Positions 32,774-36,209 of a DNA stretch of 36,209 bases are shown here, piece after piece (the first letter of the stretch is position 1; the number at the start of each line of letters is the position of its first letter). Both the position numbers and the translations under genes were made by a program. Below the pieces are notes generated by a model. The model saw nothing but the letters and a program-made list of their open reading frames with translations, was not told the origin of the DNA and made no database searches. The stretch lies in assembly GCA_964587555.1 (NCBI GenBank), contig CAZPLR010000015.1, positions 1 through 36,209 on the forward strand, written 5' to 3'. Source of the stretch: JAHHTP01 sp964587555 (GTDB lineage Bacteria; Bacillota; Clostridia; Oscillospirales; Ruminococcaceae).

Positions 32774-33610
32774 ATGAGTGAATTTTTCTCCGCCGTTGGA
32801 ATCGCGGTAGGCATTATCTGCGGCATCGGTCTGCTTTGCGCGCTGCTTCTGGTCATCGCTGCAAAATTTATGTCGGTCAAGACCGACGACCGCGTTGCAA
32901 AAGTTCGGGAATGTCTTCCCGGCGCTAACTGCGGCGCTTGCGGTTTTACCGGCTGCGACGGCTACGCAAAAGCGCTGATCGAAGAGCCGGGTACGAAAAC
33001 AAATCTTTGCGTACCGGGGGCTGATGCGGTTTCAAGAGAGATTTCAAGCGTCTTAGGCGTTGATTTCGAGGACGTCGTCGAGCAGGTTGCGTTTGTCCAC
33101 TGTAATGGAGATTGCAGTAATACCCAGAAAAAGCACGAATACGTCGGTATCCAAAGCTGTGCTGCGGCAAAGCTATATTACGGCGGCGATGGAACCTGCA
33201 CCTACGGCTGTCTAGGCTATGGCGACTGCGCAAAGGTTTGTCCAAATCAGGCGATCTGTATAGAAAACGGGATCGCGCATATCGATACCAGAAAATGCAC
33301 AGGCTGCGGATTTTGTGCTAAGACCTGTCCGAATCATGTGATCTCGGTTTTCCCAGACGTAAGCGATTCAGTCGTGACCTGTTCAAATAAGGAAAAGGGC
33401 GCTGTTGCGCGCAAAAAGTGTAAAAACGCCTGTATCGGCTGTAAAAAATGCGAGTTAAACTGCCCGGTACACGCGGTGACAGTCGTTGACAATCTCGCAC
33501 AGATCGATTACAGCAAATGCATCAACTGTGGAAAATGCGCCGAGGTATGTCCGGTTCATGCGATCAAACGCGCAGATTTTACCGGCATCCATAAGCAGAA
33601 CAAGGAATAA
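32774..33610 (+). CDS. rnfB: Rnf complex subunit B
   Basis: Ferredoxin-docking subunit. One N-terminal membrane helix (about residues 5-30), then the RnfB-type [4Fe-4S] domain with CLPGANCGACGFTGCDGYA, followed by two double-cluster ferredoxin domains: CTYGCLGYGDCAKVCP plus CTGCGFCAKTCP, and CKNACIGCKKCELNCP plus CINCGKCAEVCP. That makes five predicted [4Fe-4S] clusters. The order C-D-G-E-A-B is the clostridial one. GGAGGA is upstream of the start. Confidence 0.96.
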   Translation: MSEFFSAVGIAVGIICGIGLLCALLLVIAAKFMSVKTDDRVAKVRECLPGANCGACGFTGCDGYAKALIEEPGTKTNLCVPGADAVSREISSVLGVDFEDVVEQVAFVHCNGDCSNTQKKHEYVGIQSCAAAKLYYGGDGTCTYGCLGYGDCAKVCPNQAICIENGIAHIDTRKCTGCGFCAKTCPNHVISVFPDVSDSVVTCSNKEKGAVARKKCKNACIGCKKCELNCPVHAVTVVDNLAQIDYSKCINCGKCAEVCPVHAIKRADFTGIHKQNKE

Positions 33611-33631
33611 GTCCAAAACGCAGAGGAGAAG

Positions 33632-33657
33632 AGGGACGCTTTTTCAGAAGTGTCCCT
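33632..33657 (+). terminator. Weak hairpin after rnfB
   Basis: AGGGAC (33632-33637) with GTCCCT (33652-33657); the sequence after it (TATATCC) has no T-run. It may only attenuate transcription into the downstream genes, which lie 113 nt from rnfB. Confidence 0.35.
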
Positions 33658-33722
33658 TATATCCTGCATTTTAAGATCAGATTTCGCGGCATATCCAGCC
33701 GGCAAAAACGAAAGGAACGGCT

Positions 33723-34004
33723 ATGGTTAAATTTTTAAGGAATATCCGAGCTCCAGAACAAAGCACGCCTTTTGGGAAAGCGGCGCTTCATACGTCTTTC
33801 ATCGCCTTGGCTGGACTGGCTTTCGGCGTGATCCTTGCAATTCTTGTGGTTGCGGTAGTTATGTTCGATAAAATCAGGATAACCGGATCTGATCATCGCC
33901 ACAGCAACCGGTTTTGTTCTCTTGAAGAAGCCGAAAGAAAAAAAGCGCTGTCAAACTATCGGCTTACTAAGCATTGTTCCCACTGTAAGGAAGTACAGCT
34001 ATGA
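33723..34004 (+). CDS. Small membrane protein with His/Cys-rich tail
   Basis: A 93-residue protein I cannot assign to a family. One long hydrophobic segment (FIALAGLAFGVILAILVVAVVMF, ~residues 26-48) follows a short basic N-terminus. The tail has DHRHSNRFC and HCSHC, i.e. several His/Cys close together, a possible metal site. AAAGGA lies six bases before the ATG, and the stop overlaps the next start (ATGA), so it is very likely translated. A second reading frame over the tail is also open for ~45 codons, so a frameshift of a longer protein cannot be excluded. Confidence 0.6.
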   Translation: MVKFLRNIRAPEQSTPFGKAALHTSFIALAGLAFGVILAILVVAVVMFDKIRITGSDHRHSNRFCSLEEAERKKALSNYRLTKHCSHCKEVQL

Positions 34005-34381
34005 AACCATTGTCTTCAAAACGGAAAAATGATCTCCGCCTTATCCTGCTGCTGCTTTTAGCGGCAGGGCTCTTAACAGCAGCGATCCTCCTTTTTCAAA
34101 GTGAGGGCGAATATGCCGTCGTAATACAGGATGGAGTGGAAATCGCACGTTATCCGCTTTCTGTCGAAGACAGAATCGTGATACATCATCCAGACGGCGG
34201 ATACAATATACTGATGATTCAGAATGGCTATGCCGATGTCGCAGAAGCAGATTGTCCGGATGAGCTATGCGTTTTGCAGCGTAAGATCCATGCAAATGGA
34301 GAAACGATCGTTTGTCTGCCGCACAAGCTAGTGATCCAGATTGTTTCCTCCGTCAAACAGGAAATCGATGCCGTCACATGA
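34001..34381 (+). CDS. NusG domain II-containing membrane-anchored protein
   Basis: A short basic start, one helix (LILLLLLAAGLLTAAILLF, residues 13-31), then an extracytoplasmic NusG-II-like beta domain (VVIQDGVEIARYPLS, GYNILMIQNGYADVAEADCPDELC) with VCLPHKLVIQI at the end. Proteins of this kind occur next to ApbE and Gx-type membrane genes in flavinylation-linked clusters; their exact job is unknown. The start codon overlaps the stop of the previous gene and AAGGA lies nine bases upstream. Confidence 0.85.
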   Translation: MKPLSSKRKNDLRLILLLLLAAGLLTAAILLFQSEGEYAVVIQDGVEIARYPLSVEDRIVIHHPDGGYNILMIQNGYADVAEADCPDELCVLQRKIHANGETIVCLPHKLVIQIVSSVKQEIDAVT

Positions 34382-34401
34382 TGCGGCAGAAAGGAAGCAG
34401 C

Positions 34402-34893
34402 ATGAAAACAAGAAAGATCGCCGTTACTGCGATTGCGGCGGCAACGGCGATGATCCTCTCCTATCTGGAAAGTTTGATCCCGCTCTCCCTTTCCTTCCCT
34501 GGCATCAAGATTGGGCTTGCAAACCTTGCAATCGTGTTTATCCTATACAAGCTTGGCATAAAGGAAGCGGTTTGCGTTTCCGTCCTGCGGCTGCTCTGGG
34601 TCGGCATTCTATTCGGCAACATGATGACGCTTGCTTACAGTGCGGCGGGCGCGGCACTGAGCTTGGCTGTGATGGCACTGCTCAGAAAGACCAATAAGTT
34701 TTCGGAGATCGGCGTCAGCGTCGCAGGCGGGGTATTTCACAATTTCGGGCAAATCCTCATGGCGGCACTGCTGATGGGTGTGGCACAGATTCTCTACTAT
34801 CTTCCCGTACTCTGCATCAGCGGCACGATTTCCGGCGCAATAATCGGTATCGTCGGCGGAGTTTTAATCAAGCGCATTCCATGGAAAAAATAA
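34402..34893 (+). CDS. Gx transporter family / heptaprenyl diphosphate synthase component I-like membrane protein
   Basis: A 163-residue membrane protein with about five helices, resembling the ECF S-component fold. Family hallmarks: PGIKIGLANLAIVFILYKLG and the GG-rich VAGGVFHNFGQIL. Often labelled heptaprenyl diphosphate synthase component I but without prenyl synthase motifs. Beside a NusG-II protein and apbE it is part of the same Rnf/flavinylation neighbourhood. Start 34402 follows AAAGGA by six bases; the longer frame from 34312 overlaps the upstream gene and has no site. Confidence 0.85.
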   Translation: MKTRKIAVTAIAAATAMILSYLESLIPLSLSFPGIKIGLANLAIVFILYKLGIKEAVCVSVLRLLWVGILFGNMMTLAYSAAGAALSLAVMALLRKTNKFSEIGVSVAGGVFHNFGQILMAALLMGVAQILYYLPVLCISGTISGAIIGIVGGVLIKRIPWKK

Positions 34894-34897
34894 AGAT

Positions 34898-34957
34898 ATC
34901 CCCTCAGCACAGACCGATTCGTTTTCAAACGCTCCTGTCTATGACCGAGGGGATTTT
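34898..34957 (+). terminator. Terminator after the rnf accessory genes
   Basis: ATCCCCTC (34898-34905) pairs with GAGGGGAT (34947-34954); an inner ACAGAC ... GTCT segment can extend the stem. TTTTGTTGTT follows. Confidence 0.7.
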
Positions 34958-35015
34958 GTTGTTGACCTGCCAAAAATCAATTTTTAGCCGCTTTACAATC
35001 TAATTCCCATTTCCA

Positions 35016-36062
35016 TTATTGCAAATATGCTTCAAAACCGGCTGTCATCTGGATACTGCCGTCGCTTAAGATCCAAAGCACTTCCACCTTGTCAAAGGTT
35101 TGCAGCAGCCGCTTCCCTTCCGTGATCGTGAGATTAAAAAGCGCTGTTGAAAGACAATCCGCAAGACCGCTGTCGGAGCAAAGCACCGAAACCGAACGAT
35201 ATTGTCCGCTTGGCATCAGCGTTTTAGGGTCAATGATATGATGGTATCGCACGCCGTTTACCATAAAATATCGCTGATAATCGCCGCTTGTCACCAGAGA
35301 AAGATCGTCAATAGAGATCAGCGCGGCATATGGTTCGTTCTCGTCCATATCCGGATTTTGGATCCCAACGATCCAGCTTTCTCCACTTGGCTTTGTGCCG
35401 ATCGTGCGGACGTTGCCGCCGGCATTGATCATATAACCGGTTTTTCCATTCGTAATCAGGTATTCCGCCGCACGTTCCACAGCATAGCCTTTGGCAACGC
35501 CGCCAAGATCCAGTGACATCTCCGAATCATTTAAAAAAACAGTTAAATCATCCTCGTTAAGGATCAGTTTCTGCAATCCGCTATGCTGCGCAGCTTCCTG
35601 TAAGCGGTTCTCATCCGGTAAAGCGGCATTTTCGGGATCATCTATCCCGGCTGTACGCGCTTCATTCCAGATCGAAAGCACGCCGCCAAGCGTAATATCA
35701 AAACTGCCGTTTGTTTTTTCTCCCATCTGCTTCGCATAGGAAAGCAGATCAAACAGCTTTCGATCCACCTGAACCGGACTTTTCCCTGCATTTTGATTGA
35801 TCGTATTGAGATTCTGGATGTCGTTATACGCATGATAGAGGTCACAAAGCCGGTGGTATTCTGCGAATATATCAAAAACTGCGTCGGCAGTCTGTGTAAA
35901 TTCATCCGTATCATCATAGCCGGTTAGCTGTATAACCGTATCGAAATAGTCGAATGTGGTCCGGCTTTGCTGCTTCTGCGCCTTTTCTGCCATACAGCCT
36001 GAAAGTGGCAGCAATAACAGGATATCCAAAAGGATGGATATCGTTCTTAAAAAAAATCTCAT
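35016..36062 (-). CDS. apbE: FAD:protein FMN transferase ApbE, lipoprotein
   Basis: Extracytoplasmic enzyme that splits FAD and attaches FMN to a threonine of target proteins; RnfG and RnfD upstream are the natural targets. A signal peptide (FFLRTISILLDILLLLPLSGC) ends in a lipobox cysteine (C23). ApbE motifs: FDTVIQLTGY, DLGGVAKGYAVERA (flavin/Mg site), INAGGNVRTIG, LVTSGDYQRYF and HHIIDPKTLMPS. Start 36062 (348 aa) is chosen because the signal peptide begins there; the longer frame adds 16 residues without a binding site. The gene is convergent to the accessory genes and so separately transcribed. Confidence 0.93.
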   Translation of the reverse strand: MRFFLRTISILLDILLLLPLSGCMAEKAQKQQSRTTFDYFDTVIQLTGYDDTDEFTQTADAVFDIFAEYHRLCDLYHAYNDIQNLNTINQNAGKSPVQVDRKLFDLLSYAKQMGEKTNGSFDITLGGVLSIWNEARTAGIDDPENAALPDENRLQEAAQHSGLQKLILNEDDLTVFLNDSEMSLDLGGVAKGYAVERAAEYLITNGKTGYMINAGGNVRTIGTKPSGESWIVGIQNPDMDENEPYAALISIDDLSLVTSGDYQRYFMVNGVRYHHIIDPKTLMPSGQYRSVSVLCSDSGLADCLSTALFNLTITEGKRLLQTFDKVEVLWILSDGSIQMTAGFEAYLQ

Positions 36063-36077
36063 CGTATATCCCACATA

Positions 36078-36110
36078 AAGGCGGCGTGAAACTGAACTTT
36101 CCGCCGCCAA
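36078..36110. other. Hairpin upstream of apbE
   Basis: GGCGGCG near 36079 and CGCCGCC near 36101 form a 7-bp GC stem. On the minus strand it is followed by TTTATG only. It could be the terminator of the gene that enters from the right edge. Confidence 0.4.
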
Positions 36111-36157
36111 AATTTTAAACAGAGCCGCGCGGTTTTATGCCTGACCGGTGCCGACTT

Positions 36158-36208
36158 TCACTGTTCTTTGCAAAGCATAATGACCTTTGCCGCCATTTCC
36201 GTACTATC
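36158..36208 (-). CDS. 3' end of an unidentified protein (partial)
   Basis: On the minus strand a frame from the right edge reads DSTEMAAKVIMLCKEQ then stop. It is protein-like and ends ~50 bases before a GC-rich hairpin, which fits a gene end. Too short to identify. Confidence 0.35.
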   Translation of the reverse strand, partial: DSTEMAAKVIMLCKEQ

Positions 36209-36209
36209 C

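Overview
The window comes from a spore-forming, anaerobic Firmicute of class Clostridia, probably Oscillospiraceae or Lachnospiraceae-like; this is an inference. The evidence is a complete Rnf complex in clostridial order (rnfCDGEAB), a sporulation gene yabP and a LysM/GH18 cortex-type hydrolase that each have a sigma-E-like promoter, a PPi-type phosphofructokinase, bacterial-type cdaA-cdaR, a fused ispDF, and many AGGAGG-like ribosome binding sites with several TTG/GTG starts. A run of 10 Ns at 2755-2764 marks a draft scaffold. The 3' end of the phosphofructokinase gene occurs on both sides of it, so local structure there should not be trusted.

Layout. 1-2628 (+): 3' tail of an unknown gene, an N-acetylhexosamine 1-kinase homologue, and a PPi-type phosphofructokinase. 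2629-3155: scaffold gap, duplicated pfk tail and copy 1 of a dispersed repeat. 3156-4504 (+): yabP, divIC-like gene and yabR-like S1 gene (the usual yabQ is missing). 4565-16789 (-): a long leftward block. Read in transcription order it is a DapA-superfamily lyase, GH38 alpha-mannosidase, ispDF, cdaA, cdaR, COG2509 flavoprotein and ligA, followed by a separate Xer recombinase with its own promoter and a palindromic leader. 17000-18643 (-): a conserved unknown protein, a nuclease lipoprotein and a wrecked SDR pseudogene, behind a perfect sigma-A promoter with a leader of about 280 nt that contains copy 2 of the repeat. 18960-21904 (-): Rieske flavoprotein, ferredoxin, LysM-GH18 protein. 22153-27414 (+): LytTR response regulator, short sensor kinase and a pair of ABC exporters, with LytTR-like direct repeats just before the exporters. 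27481-28317 (-): DUF3737 beta-helix protein. 28575-34893 (+): consensus promoter, structured leader, rnfCDGEAB, then a small membrane protein, a NusG-domain-II protein and a Gx-type membrane protein. 35016-36062 (-): the flavin transferase ApbE that would flavinylate RnfG and RnfD. 36158-36208 (-): possible tail of a further gene.

How the genes fit together. The right third is a membrane energy-conservation unit: Rnf plus its maturation enzyme and accessory membrane proteins. The middle is a self-contained signal-response module in which the two-component system probably switches on the ABC exporter pair. The left and centre mix sporulation, sugar salvage (hexosamine kinase, mannosidase, aldolase-type lyase), isoprenoid precursor synthesis, c-di-AMP signalling and DNA repair. 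The most unusual things are the two copies of a hairpin-rich intergenic repeat, the LytTR repeat pair with an exact 20-bp period, the 18-bp perfect palindrome in the xer leader, the structured rnf leader, and the frameshifted epimerase remnant. I see no tRNA, rRNA, CRISPR array, IS element or phage gene.
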